From an uncultured Bacteroidales bacterium (GTDB lineage: Bacteria > Bacteroidota > Bacteroidia > Bacteroidales > UBA932): DNA of 64,000 nucleotides. The translations under genes and the position numbers were made by a program. Below are positions 8,268 to 17,584 of the stretch, piece by piece; within the stretch, counting starts at the first letter, position 1; the number at the start of each line of letters is the position of its first letter. The stretch covers positions 62,001 to 126,000 of the forward strand of contig CAKVCK010000002.1 in assembly GCA_934725575.1 (NCBI GenBank), read 5' to 3'. The notes beneath the pieces are model-generated. The model had not been told where the DNA came from. It made no database searches and saw only the letters and a list, made by a program, of their open reading frames with translations.

Positions 8268-10378
8268 TTCAAAGTGATTGATATTGTTGTCCCCTTCGCG
8301 GCTTTCTGCCCTGCCTTAGGACTCTGCGAGGCCACGTGTCCTGTGCCTGAATATGTGCATCTAAGCCCGCTGTTCTCTATCAGGAATATGGCGTCCTTAA
8401 GCCCAAGTCCAAGCACGTCCGGAACCTCCGGATTCTTTGGATCCGCCGGTTTCCCGACTTCTCTGTCCAATGTCATTTTCGGGATAGTCCCATTCCTTTC
8501 CACTTCTCCGCCCCAGTCCGGGTCGAGGGTGTAGATCGCGTCCACGACCTCCCGCATAGCCGTTGCAGGTGCGACACCACCGAACAAGCTGCCTCTGATA
8601 AGGCTGGATTTCATACAGATTATGGCACTGTACTTCGGATTGTCCGCCGGGAAGAAACCAACGAACGTGGCCATATTGTGATAGCTGCCGTCCTTTGTGA
8701 CGTATGGATCCTGCATCCCATATTCCTTGATTTCCTCTCCGGAGAGGACCTGTCTGGACGTTCCGGTCTTTCCTGCCACTTGAAGTTTCGCTCCTTTGAG
8801 CCTTGTGGCGGTTCCTTCGGAGGTCACGGCCTTCATAGCCCTGAGCAATGTGTCCGCTGTCGCCTTTGAGCAGATCGAGGCGTTCAGCACGCCCGGCCCT
8901 TTCTTCGTTTTGACAACACCGTCTTTCTCAATGCTTTCCACCAGATATGGCTTCATCATCCTGCCTTTGTTGGCGATCGCATTGTAGAATGTCAGGATGT
9001 GCAGCGGAGTCTCCCTGATGGCATAGCCTATCGCCGTGGCCCCCAGATCCGTCGCACTCCATAACTTTGAGTCCGGAGACGGAAGGTAAGGTTCCTGAAG
9101 CCCTTCCAGATCGAAGTCGAACGCCTGTCCGAGCTTGTACATATACAGCTTGTCCAGGAACCGTTTAGGGTCGTCCCCATAGTTGTTGACGGCAAGGTAG
9201 CGGAACACGTAGTTGGAGGAAATCTCGAATCCGTGCAGGATGGAGATATCTCCGTTACCGTTGATATGCACGTCTCTTGGATAGCCGGGGATCACGCCGT
9301 TGTTCATCGGGATCACATCGTCCAGCGACTTGACGTAGCCGTCCTCGATCGCTGTCATAAGGGTCGTCGCCTTGAACACTGATCCCGGCTCTGCTCCGAA
9401 ACCGACCGCCATATTGTAAACCTCGTTGAGGCTGCTGTCCTTAGGGCTCTTAGTCAGGTTCACCATCGCGCGGATCGCTCCGGTCTTCACATCCATCAGC
9501 ACTCCGCATCCCTCTGCGATTTTCGGGTTGGCCGCCATCTGCTTCCGCATAGCCTTGTCGAGGATGTCCTGAATCGTGATGTCGAGGGTCGTCCTGACAT
9601 CCAGTCCGTTCACCGGCTTGACGTAGGCGCTGTCGTAGTTCTGGATCCTCTCCTTGTTGTCGGTAGGCCTGAGCCAGATCTCACCCTCCTGGCCGTGCAG
9701 GGCATAGTCATATTTCCCCTCAAGTCCTATGTGGTTGTTGCCGTTGGAGTTGCTGTTGTCCTTGACATAACCGATGGTTCGTCTGGCCAGCGTGCCGTAA
9801 GGGTATTTTCGGGTGTCTCTTTTGACAACGATGATCCCGCTCTTGTACTGGCCTTCCTCCATCAGCGGAAGCTTCTGCAGCCTGAGGAGCGTGCCCCTGT
9901 CGATATTTCGGGCCAGCAGAAGGTATTTGTTGCCGTTCCTGCGTCCGTCAGTGATGGACTTATAGACCGCTGGAGCGTTCATATCCAATTCCTTGGAGAT
10001 TCCTTCCGAGAACGCCTTGGCCTTGTCCAGCCATTCCTGCTCCAGATTCTTCCCGGTCGGTTTTTTCCTCATCTTCTCCTTGAAATAGTCCTTGCGCACC
10101 GTGCAGTCCATCCTCAGCTCGTACATCGGGGTGGACATCGCCAACAATTCTCCGTTGCATCCGATGATGGCGCCTCGGTCCGGAGCTATCGTGCTTTTGA
10201 CGACCGGCGGCACAAAATATTTCACGATGCCCTTGTCGAGTTTCCAGAAACACTGGATGTAGATGATCCTGCCGACGACAATGACTCCCAGAATCAGGAC
10301 AAGGGTGTAGAGCAGGTACAGAATCACTCCGATCCTGTCCCGCTTCTTCCTGTTCGTATTCTGTTCATTCTGAGCCAT
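8264..10378 (-). CDS. ftsI: Septal penicillin-binding protein FtsI with C-terminal PASTA domain
   Basis: Class B transpeptidase that crosslinks septal peptidoglycan. It has an N-terminal membrane anchor (about 18-42), a dimerisation domain, and a transpeptidase domain with the active-site serine in SVFK (333-336), SSN (387-389) and KTGT (537-540). A single PASTA domain occupies about 650-704 and ends the protein. The length of 704 residues fits Bacteroidota FtsI with PASTA. It begins eight bases after ftsL and overlaps murE by four. Confidence 0.96.
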   Translation of the reverse strand: MAQNEQNTNRKKRDRIGVILYLLYTLVLILGVIVVGRIIYIQCFWKLDKGIVKYFVPPVVKSTIAPDRGAIIGCNGELLAMSTPMYELRMDCTVRKDYFKEKMRKKPTGKNLEQEWLDKAKAFSEGISKELDMNAPAVYKSITDGRRNGNKYLLLARNIDRGTLLRLQKLPLMEEGQYKSGIIVVKRDTRKYPYGTLARRTIGYVKDNSNSNGNNHIGLEGKYDYALHGQEGEIWLRPTDNKERIQNYDSAYVKPVNGLDVRTTLDITIQDILDKAMRKQMAANPKIAEGCGVLMDVKTGAIRAMVNLTKSPKDSSLNEVYNMAVGFGAEPGSVFKATTLMTAIEDGYVKSLDDVIPMNNGVIPGYPRDVHINGNGDISILHGFEISSNYVFRYLAVNNYGDDPKRFLDKLYMYKLGQAFDFDLEGLQEPYLPSPDSKLWSATDLGATAIGYAIRETPLHILTFYNAIANKGRMMKPYLVESIEKDGVVKTKKGPGVLNASICSKATADTLLRAMKAVTSEGTATRLKGAKLQVAGKTGTSRQVLSGEEIKEYGMQDPYVTKDGSYHNMATFVGFFPADNPKYSAIICMKSSLIRGSLFGGVAPATAMREVVDAIYTLDPDWGGEVERNGTIPKMTLDREVGKPADPKNPEVPDVLGLGLKDAIFLIENSGLRCTYSGTGHVASQSPKAGQKAAKGTTISITLK

Positions 10379-10386
10379 AGTCTGTC

Positions 10387-10743
10387 CTATTTTTTTAGTC
10401 TGTCGGCCGGTTTCGCAGGCATCGCCAAGTCCGAGCCTGTGTCCTTGAGCATATCCTGCACGGTGCTGAGCCTGGAATATCCCGCAAGCTCGACCGTTTT
10501 CTGGGCGTGGTAGATCTCGATGTCGGAGAGGATCTTCCGGTTGTCCTCGACCCTTGTGAGGGTCTTCTCTATCTTGAGACTCAGCCAGATGCTGGCCCAG
10601 AACAGGAAGAATGTGTAGATGATGTGTATGAAATAGCGTGAGACGTTAAGCCTCAGCAACAATTCGCCCTGAAGGATGGCCAACCCTGCGTTGCCCAGCC
10701 ATTTCCAGATGTCTGAAATCTTCCATTTCCTCAGTTCCGTCAT
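10387..10743 (-). CDS. ftsL: FtsL-like divisome protein
   Basis: Small bitopic protein of 118 residues with one membrane segment (about 37-56) followed by a charged helical stretch suitable for a coiled coil. Sequence conservation in FtsL is weak. The call rests on size, topology and the place between rsmH and ftsI, where Bacteroidota carry an FtsL-like gene. The ATG overlaps the rsmH stop by four bases, so translation is probably coupled. Confidence 0.85.
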   Translation of the reverse strand: MTELRKWKISDIWKWLGNAGLAILQGELLLRLNVSRYFIHIIYTFFLFWASIWLSLKIEKTLTRVEDNRKILSDIEIYHAQKTVELAGYSRLSTVQDMLKDTGSDLAMPAKPADRLKK

Positions 10744-11696
10744 CTTCCTTGCCCTCCATCATTTTTCTCGGCTATCCTCAGTTTAGCGCTCCTTGCCCTT
10801 GTGTTGGAGGCTATCTCGTCCTCCCGAGGCAGGATCGGCTTGCGGTTCACAGCCTTCAGCGGGGCGTGAATATTCCCGAATATGTCCTTTTCCTCCTTGC
10901 CGTCGGCCCTTCCGGTCTTGATGAAGTTCTTCACCATCCTGTCCTCAAGCGAGTGGTAGGTGATCACTACCAGCCTTCCGCCAGGCCTGAGGGTGTCCGC
11001 CGCTCCTTCGAGGAATTTCTCCAGAGAGCGCATCTCGTGGTTCACCTCGATTCTGAGAGCCTGATAGACTTTCGCAAGGTACTTGTGCTCAGCGAATTTC
11101 GGAAGCGCGGCCTTGATGGCCTCGTCAAGCTCGCCGGTCGTGCCGATCGGATTCCTGTCTCTTGCCGAAGTAATCAGTTGTGCCACCTTGCGGGCGTTGT
11201 CCACCTCACCGTAGATGCGGAGAATCCTTTCGATGTCTTCACAGGAATATTCATTGACCACGTCCGCGGCTGTCTTTCCGCCCTCGCGGTTCATCCTCAT
11301 ATCCAGAGGAGCGTCGTAGCGGAAGGAGAATCCTCTCTCCGCCGTGTCGAACTGGTGGGATGACACTCCGAGGTCGGCGAGAATGCCGTCCAGGCCGCCT
11401 GTAAGTTTTTCCCTTAGGGTTATGTCTTGGGTCTCGTGCGCCTCGTTCAGCACGAAATTGTGTATGAACCGGAAATCCGCCCGCACCATTGTGAGTCTCG
11501 GGTCATCTATCCTGTTGTTGATTGCGTCGCTGTCACGGTCGAAGGCGATGACGTGACCGTCTTCATTTAAGCGTGAAAGTAGTTCGGCGGTGTGACCACC
11601 GCCCCCGAATGTGACATCGGCGTATGTTCCTGACGGATTGGAGACAAGAGCGGAAATGCTCTCATCAAGCATCACTGGTGTGTGGTATTCTGACAT
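10740..11696 (-). CDS. rsmH: 16S rRNA (cytosine1402-N4)-methyltransferase RsmH
   Basis: SAM-dependent methyltransferase (MraW) acting on C1402 in the decoding centre of 16S rRNA. The 318 residues show the starting block YHTPVMLDESI, the SAM-binding motif DVTFGGGGHTAELL (about 27-40), DGILADLGVSSHQFD, and the terminal NTRARSAKLRIAE. It follows mraZ by 12 bases, the usual dcw order. Confidence 0.97.
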   Translation of the reverse strand: MSEYHTPVMLDESISALVSNPSGTYADVTFGGGGHTAELLSRLNEDGHVIAFDRDSDAINNRIDDPRLTMVRADFRFIHNFVLNEAHETQDITLREKLTGGLDGILADLGVSSHQFDTAERGFSFRYDAPLDMRMNREGGKTAADVVNEYSCEDIERILRIYGEVDNARKVAQLITSARDRNPIGTTGELDEAIKAALPKFAEHKYLAKVYQALRIEVNHEMRSLEKFLEGAADTLRPGGRLVVITYHSLEDRMVKNFIKTGRADGKEEKDIFGNIHAPLKAVNRKPILPREDEIASNTRARSAKLRIAEKNDGGQGR

Positions 11697-11708
11697 CGCG
11701 CGGCCCTC

Positions 11709-12161
11709 CTACCTCTCTTGAGACAGCTGTCCGGCAATATTCAAGAATTCTTCGTTTGAGATTCCGCTGGCCTCGAATCTCTCCTTGGCCCAGATCTCGA
11801 TCTTGTAATCGTTGCCCGAGAAGACTACCTCTTTCGTTACACCAATTGACTCCAAAAGCTTCTTGGGGATCGAGATGCGTCCGAGTTTGGCGTCCGGCTC
11901 GACGATGGCCCGGTCGCGCATATACTCTCTCCAGAAAGCGGCGTGAGCACGATTAAAGAAATTCAACTTTGACTTGACCTCCTCGGACTGGCGCTCCCAC
12001 TCCTCAAAGGTGTACATCTCAAGGCATTCCTCGAAGATGTCCTTCTTTATGACAAACCTCTGATCGCCCTCGGACGGCATCAATGACTTGAACGGCGAAG
12101 GGAAAACCACTCTCCCTTTGTCGTCAATCTTGCCTGAATATTCTCCGATGAATGTGATCAT
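11709..12161 (-). CDS. mraZ: Transcriptional regulator MraZ
   Basis: First gene of the dcw cluster; a 150-residue protein with two SpoVT/AbrB-like swapped-hairpin domains. The first contains GKIDDKGRVVFPSPFK (10-25), the second DAKLGRISIPKKLLESIG (90-107). The open frame runs upstream to 12743, but that part overlaps the SusD gene on the same strand in another frame and is low-complexity. The ATG at 12161 gives the normal family length. MraZ is known in other phyla to repress its own operon by binding direct repeats, and matching repeats lie just upstream. Confidence 0.96.
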   Translation of the reverse strand: MITFIGEYSGKIDDKGRVVFPSPFKSLMPSEGDQRFVIKKDIFEECLEMYTFEEWERQSEEVKSKLNFFNRAHAAFWREYMRDRAIVEPDAKLGRISIPKKLLESIGVTKEVVFSGNDYKIEIWAKERFEASGISNEEFLNIAGQLSQER

Positions 12162-12187
12162 AAGTTTTCGTCTTTCACGCTTGGTCA

Positions 12188-12239
12188 CAAAGTTAGGAAT
12201 ATTTTTCCATTTTATTCCACCTCTTTCCAAATTTTTCCA
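12188..12239 (-). promoter_or_regulatory. mra promoter with four-fold MraZ-type operator
   Basis: On the minus strand a perfect Bacteroidota -7 box, TAACTTTG, lies at 12195-12188. Directly upstream are four TGGAA pentamers (read on the plus strand as TTCCA at 12205, 12215, 12225 and 12235) spaced exactly 10 bases apart. E. coli MraZ binds TGGG-type repeats with the same 10-base period, so this is most simply an autoregulatory operator with a Bacteroidota-specific core. No clear -33 TTTG is seen at the usual distance; the repeats occupy that region. Confidence 0.75.
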
Positions 12240-12351
12240 CAATGATATCAACAACCGTTGTGTGGACGCTTTCTGGACCGTTTTTTCATTGCGGCGACAA
12301 ATGACAAAATTTATAAAGGAAAGATTCGAGCGGTGAAGTGGTCGGGAACAG

Positions 12352-12379
12352 AAAAGGGGCCGGTCGATTGACCGGTCCC
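12352..12379 (-). terminator. Intrinsic terminator after the SusC/SusD pair
   Basis: On the minus strand, about 25 bases after the SusD stop, a 10-base stem (GGGACCGGTC with GACCGGCCCC, one mismatch) closes a four-base loop and is followed by TTTT. It ends the susC-susD transcript before the mraZ promoter. Confidence 0.75.
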
Positions 12380-12403
12380 TTCGTTGGTATATTCGTGAAT
12401 ATT

Positions 12404-14074
12404 TTAGAAGTTTCCCTTGTCGGCGTTGTCCCACCAAACGCGGGTTCCGCCCTGGTCGCCGGAGTGGCCGGTCTTGCTGGAATTCTCCTTGTTGAGGAGC
12501 TCGATTCCGGTCTTGAGACCCTCGGCGTTGGTGTCGCCGGCGTTGCTGCTGTAGATCTGGCGGCGCACGCCTTCCTCGGTGGTGACGGCACCGTTGCTCT
12601 CGTTGACGTAGGCTGGGAAGAGAACCGGATATCCGGTACGTCTCTGCTCTGCCCAGGCCTCGGTTGAGAGAGGGAAGAGAGCGAGGTACTTCTGAGTCAT
12701 GATGCGGGCGAGCTTGTCCTCGTTGGAAGCGCCGTTGTCCCACTTCACGCCCAGCTTGTTGAGGGCTTTGGTGTTGAGTTTCGGATCGAAAGGATCGACG
12801 AAATCAATCTGCGTGTCGGTTCCGCTGATGTACTTCTCGACAGCGCCTTTCGCATATTCCGCGATCTCGGCGTACTTGCCCTTGTAGGCAAGCTCATTGG
12901 CCATCGAGGTTCTGATGCCTTCTTCGTAGAGGGACTTCACGTCGCCGGATGTCCAGCCCCTGAGGGCGGCCTCGGCGAGGAGGAAGTAGGACTCGGCCTG
13001 CTTGAAGATCGGAAGCGGAGCGCTGTAGATGCCCTTGCTGTTGCTGCCGTCTACCCAACCGGAGAGCTTGCCCCAGTCGTTCGGCTTGCCTGGCAGACCG
13101 CTGGCGAACCTGATGCCGTAGTAGCCGGTTCCCTTCGCTACTTCCTTTCCGTCGGAGGTGGTGAACTTGTCCTGGTTCTTCGCCATGTACAGAGGCTGGC
13201 GAGGATCCTTGAGACCAGACATCAATGTCACGAGGTTGGCGTTGAATCCGCAGTCTCCCCAAGCGAACATAAGCCAAAGCTCGTTCTCGAGACTCTTGTC
13301 GATCATGATGTCCTTGCCGCCGTTGGCGAGGGTGTTGCCCGCTGCCGCCTTGGCGATCGCAGGAAGGTCGTAGCCCGCGGCCTTCATCTCGTCCGCTCTC
13401 TTGGAAAGACGCAGGGCGATACGGAGTCTCATCGTGTTGGCCACCTTCTTCCACATCTCGAAGTCGCCGCCGCACCAGATGTCGAATGTGCCGAGTCCGG
13501 CCTTTTCGTCATCTGTAGGCTTGTTGAAGGCGTCCAATGCCTTCTGAGTGTCGTCAAGCATTGTCTGGTAGAGCTGCTGCTGGCTGTCAAACGGGAAGTA
13601 TGACTCATACTCACCGGACAGGATGGAGCTGTGGGCGAGAGGGCCGTACACGTCGGTGGTCATCATAAGGCTGTAGGCCTGTACGATTCTCATCACGCCG
13701 GCGAGGGCTGGCTGGTTCTTGCCGTCAAGGGTGGCGATCAGTCGCCTTGTGTTGTTGAACACGTGGAGGTAGTGGTTCTCGTACATACCGCCCGAGTGTC
13801 CTCTGTTCTCGCCCATGTCACCGTTGGTGAAGTTTCCGTTAGGGGTCATGAAGTAACCGCTGTAGAAATCCACGGTGAGGTTTGTCCAGAACTGGAACAT
13901 GTTCTGCTGAGGAGGGTAGCAGTACTGCATCGGCTCAGCGCACTGGGATGAGAGAGGAAGATCGTCCGGGTTCACCTGCACGTCGCTGGTGTTCATCTTC
14001 TCGAAGTCGCCTGTGCAGGCTACGATTCCGAGTCCGAACAAGGCCGCTACTGAATATTTTAAAATATTTTTCAT
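12404..14074 (-). CDS. SusD/RagB-type outer-membrane lipoprotein (SusD-like_2 group)
   Basis: Surface lipoprotein that forms the lid over its TonB-dependent partner encoded just upstream. A lipobox IVAC with Cys20 ends the signal peptide, followed by the NTSDVQVNPDDL start typical of the SusD_2/RagB subgroup. The length of 556 residues is normal. The C-terminal part has the LAEAALRGW and PVLFPAYVNE segments of this subgroup. No hydrolase, sensor or anti-sigma gene lies nearby, so the ligand (glycan or peptide) cannot be inferred. Confidence 0.88.
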   Translation of the reverse strand: MKNILKYSVAALFGLGIVACTGDFEKMNTSDVQVNPDDLPLSSQCAEPMQYCYPPQQNMFQFWTNLTVDFYSGYFMTPNGNFTNGDMGENRGHSGGMYENHYLHVFNNTRRLIATLDGKNQPALAGVMRIVQAYSLMMTTDVYGPLAHSSILSGEYESYFPFDSQQQLYQTMLDDTQKALDAFNKPTDDEKAGLGTFDIWCGGDFEMWKKVANTMRLRIALRLSKRADEMKAAGYDLPAIAKAAAGNTLANGGKDIMIDKSLENELWLMFAWGDCGFNANLVTLMSGLKDPRQPLYMAKNQDKFTTSDGKEVAKGTGYYGIRFASGLPGKPNDWGKLSGWVDGSNSKGIYSAPLPIFKQAESYFLLAEAALRGWTSGDVKSLYEEGIRTSMANELAYKGKYAEIAEYAKGAVEKYISGTDTQIDFVDPFDPKLNTKALNKLGVKWDNGASNEDKLARIMTQKYLALFPLSTEAWAEQRRTGYPVLFPAYVNESNGAVTTEEGVRRQIYSSNAGDTNAEGLKTGIELLNKENSSKTGHSGDQGGTRVWWDNADKGNF

Positions 14075-14088
14075 TGTCTTGGAAATTT

Positions 14089-17000
14089 TTAGAAGTTGAG
14101 TTTAAGGTTCAGACCGAAGCTGCGTGAGGTAGGGAGGGCGAACATGTCGATGCCCTGCCAGCCGTTGCCTGTACCTGCTGAGACATCAGGGTCGCAAGGT
14201 GCGTCCTTGTAGAAGAAGAACAGGTTGCGGCCGATGATGGATGCTGTCACGTTCTTGCCGTTGCCGAGGAGGTTACGGAATGTGTAGCCGAAGCTGAGCT
14301 CGCGCAGACGGACGTTGGTGGCGCTGTAGACGTAGTTCTCATTGGCGTAAGGAGAGTTGAAGTTGCTGGCTCCCGTGGTTTCGTACCAAGCCCTTGGTTC
14401 GAAGGAGACTCCGTCAACGGTGATGGAGCCGGCGTCGCGGGCCTCGCCTGACCTCTGTGACACTCCCCAGCCGTCCAGCGTGGCCTCGGTCATGGAGATG
14501 ACCTTGCCGCCGAATCTCGCGTCGATGAGCATCGAGAGATTGAAGTTCTTGTAGCGGAATGAGTTGCTCCAGCCGGCGTAAACCTTGGAGTTCATGTTGC
14601 CGACATGCTTGAGCTGGTCGTTGTTGTCGTCGCCGAGGATCGGCTGTCCGGCATCGTTCTTCTTGATCTTGCCGCTCTCGTCCCTGAGGATCTGGCGTAC
14701 ATAGAGGTCACCGTAGGAACCGCCTTCCTTGAGGATGATCTTGGCGCCTCCGAAGTTGGAGAGTGTAAGGCCGTTAGGAAGCTCGTCCACGAGTTCCACG
14801 ATCTTGTTGTTGTTGTAGGAGAAGTTCACTCCTGTCTCCCAGCTGAAGTCGTTGCTGAACTGCTCGTACCAGCTGGCGGTCATCTCGATACCCTGGTTCT
14901 CCACATTACCGGCGTTCACATAGCGGTTGCGCAGACCGGACTCGTAAGGAGAGGCTACGGAGAAGAACTGGTTCTTGGTGTTGGTCTTGTACCAGGTGGC
15001 GGAGACGTTGAGCCTGTTGTTGAAGAAGGCTCCGTCGAAACCGGCCTCGATGGAGTGGGTCATCTCAGGCTTTAGGGTTCTGAAAGGAGCGCTGTCCGGA
15101 GCGGAGATCGATCCCTGTGAGCCAAGGCTGTAGAGCAGGTTGGTCATGTAGACAGGGACATCGTTACCCACGATGGAGTAGCTTGCGCGGAACTTCACGA
15201 GGTCCACGGCAGGGCCGAGGTCGGCGAACTTGTTCAGAAGGAAGCTGGCTCCCACTGAAGGATAGAAGAATGACACATTGTCGGTGAAGGCAAGAGCCGA
15301 TGACCAGTCGTTACGGGCGGTGACATCGATGAAGAGGCCTTCCTTGTAGCCGAACTGCGCGGTAGCGAACACGGCGTTAAGACGCTTCTCGGTGTTCCAG
15401 TGGCCACCCTTTCCGACAGACGACATATTCCCATAATAGTTGTTAGGGGTGAATATGTTAGGGTAGTAGACGTTGCCGTTGCCAGGGGCTGTGAACTGTG
15501 TTCCCTCGGCCCAGAGATCCACGTTTCCGGTCTTGCTGTGGGTGAAGCTGGAGCCGGCGGTCACGGAGAGTGAGAAGGTGTCGTTCCAGTTGTGGTTGTA
15601 GCCGACGAGCACATCGCCGTACATCTGGTCGCTGAAGTAGCGGTTGTCCTTCATTCTGCCCATAGGGTAGAGGTCACCGGTGCTGGAGGCGTAGGCGTTG
15701 TGCACAAAGTGCTCCTCGCCTCTCTCGTAGCGGAGACGGCCCTGTACGTAGAGATCCTTGATGATGTCCCATCTCACGCTGCCGCCGAACTCGTAGCGGT
15801 TGCGGTCAACGACCGGCTTCTGGCGGTTGAGCACCCAGTAAGGGTTGCTGTACTGCTGCTGCTTCGTGTTGGTCCAGTTCTGGACGTAGCAGCTGCGTGA
15901 GGCGTCATAGACCTCGTAGTTGTTCTTGTAGTGATCCCAGTCCTCGCCTCTCGGGAAGAGGTAGGCGCCGGTCAGAGGGTTCCAGAGGAATCCCGATGCG
16001 GACTGGTTCTCGATGTGCTGGTTGGTGAGCTTCGCGCTGGCCTCTATCTTGATGTTGTCGAGGACGGTGAAGTTGACCTTGGTGTTGAAGTTGTGGCTTC
16101 TGTACTCATTCTCAGGAGTCATGCCCTCTGAGTAGACATTGCCGTAGGAGAAGTAGGCTCCGAAAGAGTCGTTTCCGCCGGACACGGCGAATGTGTTGTT
16201 GGTCGTGAAACCTGTGCGGAAGAACTTCTTGAGATAGTTCGGTGCCTTTGAGGAGAGCTTGCTGCCCCAGCTGTAGGTGCCGTTGTCTGACATCCCGTAG
16301 TTGTTCTGGAACTTAGGAAGCACCATAGGGCTTTCTGCTGTCGTGTTGCTGGACACGGTGACGTTCACCTTGCCGGCTGCCGCTGACTTTGTCGTGATCA
16401 TGATCGCTCCGTTGGCGGCCACGGCACCGTAAAGCGCTGCGGCTGACGCACCTTTAAGGAGGGTGATGGACTTGATGTCGTCAGGGTTGATCGTGGACAT
16501 CACATCGCCGCCGTCCCTCTCGCCACCGTAGTTGGAGGCGACCTGTGAGGATGTGATGTTCTGCATCACAGGCACACCGTCCACAACGATGAGAGGCTGG
16601 TTGCTTCCATTGATGGACTTGTTTCCACGGAAGAGGATCTTGGATGATCCGCCGGCTCCCGTTGAGTTAGGGGTGATGACAAGGCCTGCGCTCTTACCCT
16701 GGAGAGAGTTGATCATGTTGATGCTCTTGATGTCGTTCACATCCTTGCCGCCGACTGTCTCGGCAGCGTAGGTAAGGCTTTCCGACTGGCGGACCATACC
16801 CATGGCCGTCACCACGACTCCCTTGAGAGCTGTGGCTTCCTCGCGGATGACGATGTCGAGTGTGGCCTGGCCGTTCCAGACGATCTCCTTGGTCTCGTAA
16901 CCGATGATGGAGACGGTGATCACATCGTTGGTTTTCAGGTTGCTAAGTTTGAACTTTCCGTCAATGTCAGTGGTCTCACCCGTTGATCCACCCTTGACAA

Positions 17001-17166
17001 AAACGGCCGCGCCGATGACAGGGCCATTGGCGTCCTTGACTGTACCGCTGACGGAACCGCCCCTGTTCTGGGCACCCGCCGCGGCAGAGAACGATACAAA
17101 CAGAGCGACAGCAGCCACAACAGCCGCCATTCCTCTGAATATCGAAGACTTGATTCTGTTTAACAT
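14089..17166 (-). CDS. SusC/RagA-type TonB-dependent outer-membrane transporter
   Basis: A 1025-residue transporter with a signal peptide (about 1-33), a carboxypeptidase-D-like regulatory domain (about 38-115), a plug domain with LIVVDGVPVMQN and ASAAALYGAVAANGAIMITTK, and a C-terminal barrel ending in phenylalanine (LNLKLNF). It lies 14 bases upstream of its SusD partner. The region in front of it is a long purine-rich leader on the coding strand, so the promoter is not clear. Confidence 0.93.
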   Translation of the reverse strand: MLNRIKSSIFRGMAAVVAAVALFVSFSAAAGAQNRGGSVSGTVKDANGPVIGAAVFVKGGSTGETTDIDGKFKLSNLKTNDVITVSIIGYETKEIVWNGQATLDIVIREEATALKGVVVTAMGMVRQSESLTYAAETVGGKDVNDIKSINMINSLQGKSAGLVITPNSTGAGGSSKILFRGNKSINGSNQPLIVVDGVPVMQNITSSQVASNYGGERDGGDVMSTINPDDIKSITLLKGASAAALYGAVAANGAIMITTKSAAAGKVNVTVSSNTTAESPMVLPKFQNNYGMSDNGTYSWGSKLSSKAPNYLKKFFRTGFTTNNTFAVSGGNDSFGAYFSYGNVYSEGMTPENEYRSHNFNTKVNFTVLDNIKIEASAKLTNQHIENQSASGFLWNPLTGAYLFPRGEDWDHYKNNYEVYDASRSCYVQNWTNTKQQQYSNPYWVLNRQKPVVDRNRYEFGGSVRWDIIKDLYVQGRLRYERGEEHFVHNAYASSTGDLYPMGRMKDNRYFSDQMYGDVLVGYNHNWNDTFSLSVTAGSSFTHSKTGNVDLWAEGTQFTAPGNGNVYYPNIFTPNNYYGNMSSVGKGGHWNTEKRLNAVFATAQFGYKEGLFIDVTARNDWSSALAFTDNVSFFYPSVGASFLLNKFADLGPAVDLVKFRASYSIVGNDVPVYMTNLLYSLGSQGSISAPDSAPFRTLKPEMTHSIEAGFDGAFFNNRLNVSATWYKTNTKNQFFSVASPYESGLRNRYVNAGNVENQGIEMTASWYEQFSNDFSWETGVNFSYNNNKIVELVDELPNGLTLSNFGGAKIILKEGGSYGDLYVRQILRDESGKIKKNDAGQPILGDDNNDQLKHVGNMNSKVYAGWSNSFRYKNFNLSMLIDARFGGKVISMTEATLDGWGVSQRSGEARDAGSITVDGVSFEPRAWYETTGASNFNSPYANENYVYSATNVRLRELSFGYTFRNLLGNGKNVTASIIGRNLFFFYKDAPCDPDVSAGTGNGWQGIDMFALPTSRSFGLNLKLNF

Positions 17167-17212
17167 AATTTTAAAATATTGGTTTTGTTGTGTAGTATGT
17201 CAATGTGTGTGT

Positions 17213-17584
17213 ACTTTCTCTTCTTTTCTCTTCCGTCTCTTCCGCTTTTTCATCTCTTCCGCCTCTTCTGTCTCCTCAGCTTCTTCCTCTTCTTTTCTTT
17301 TCTTTTCTTTTGCCTTTGTCGCTCTCCACTCTCTCTCTCTTGCCTCTTATCCTCCTTTTCCTCTGTTTTCTCATCCACTTCTTCCGTCTCTTCTGTCTTC
17401 TCTGCTTCCTTTTTTTTCTTTTGCCTTTGTCGTTTCTACCGTTTCTTCCACCTCTTTTCCCCTCTTTTTCTGCCGCTCCTTTCGTCTCTTCCGCTTCTCT
17501 CGCTTTTTGCCCCTTTTGCTCCCTTCCCATCTTCCGTCTTCTGGCTTTTTCTGCTCCTTTCACCTCTTTCTTTCTCTTCTGTTC
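17213..17584. repeat. Low-complexity homopyrimidine tract
   Basis: About 370 bases made almost only of T and C on the plus strand, with imperfect reiterations of units such as CTCTTCCG and TTTTCTTTTC. The complementary strand is purine-rich and would be the leader or promoter-proximal DNA of the susC gene that starts at 17166. Open frames on both strands here are low-complexity (Lys/Arg-rich or Leu/Phe/Ser-rich) and are not genes. Such tracts can adopt triplex structures; that is an inference. Confidence 0.85.

Noticed and set aside
12162..12743. N-terminal extension of mraZ by about 194 codons
   Set aside because: It overlaps the SusD gene on the same strand in another frame, is Arg/Gln-rich, and crosses the mra promoter and a terminator. 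The 150-residue form matches the family.
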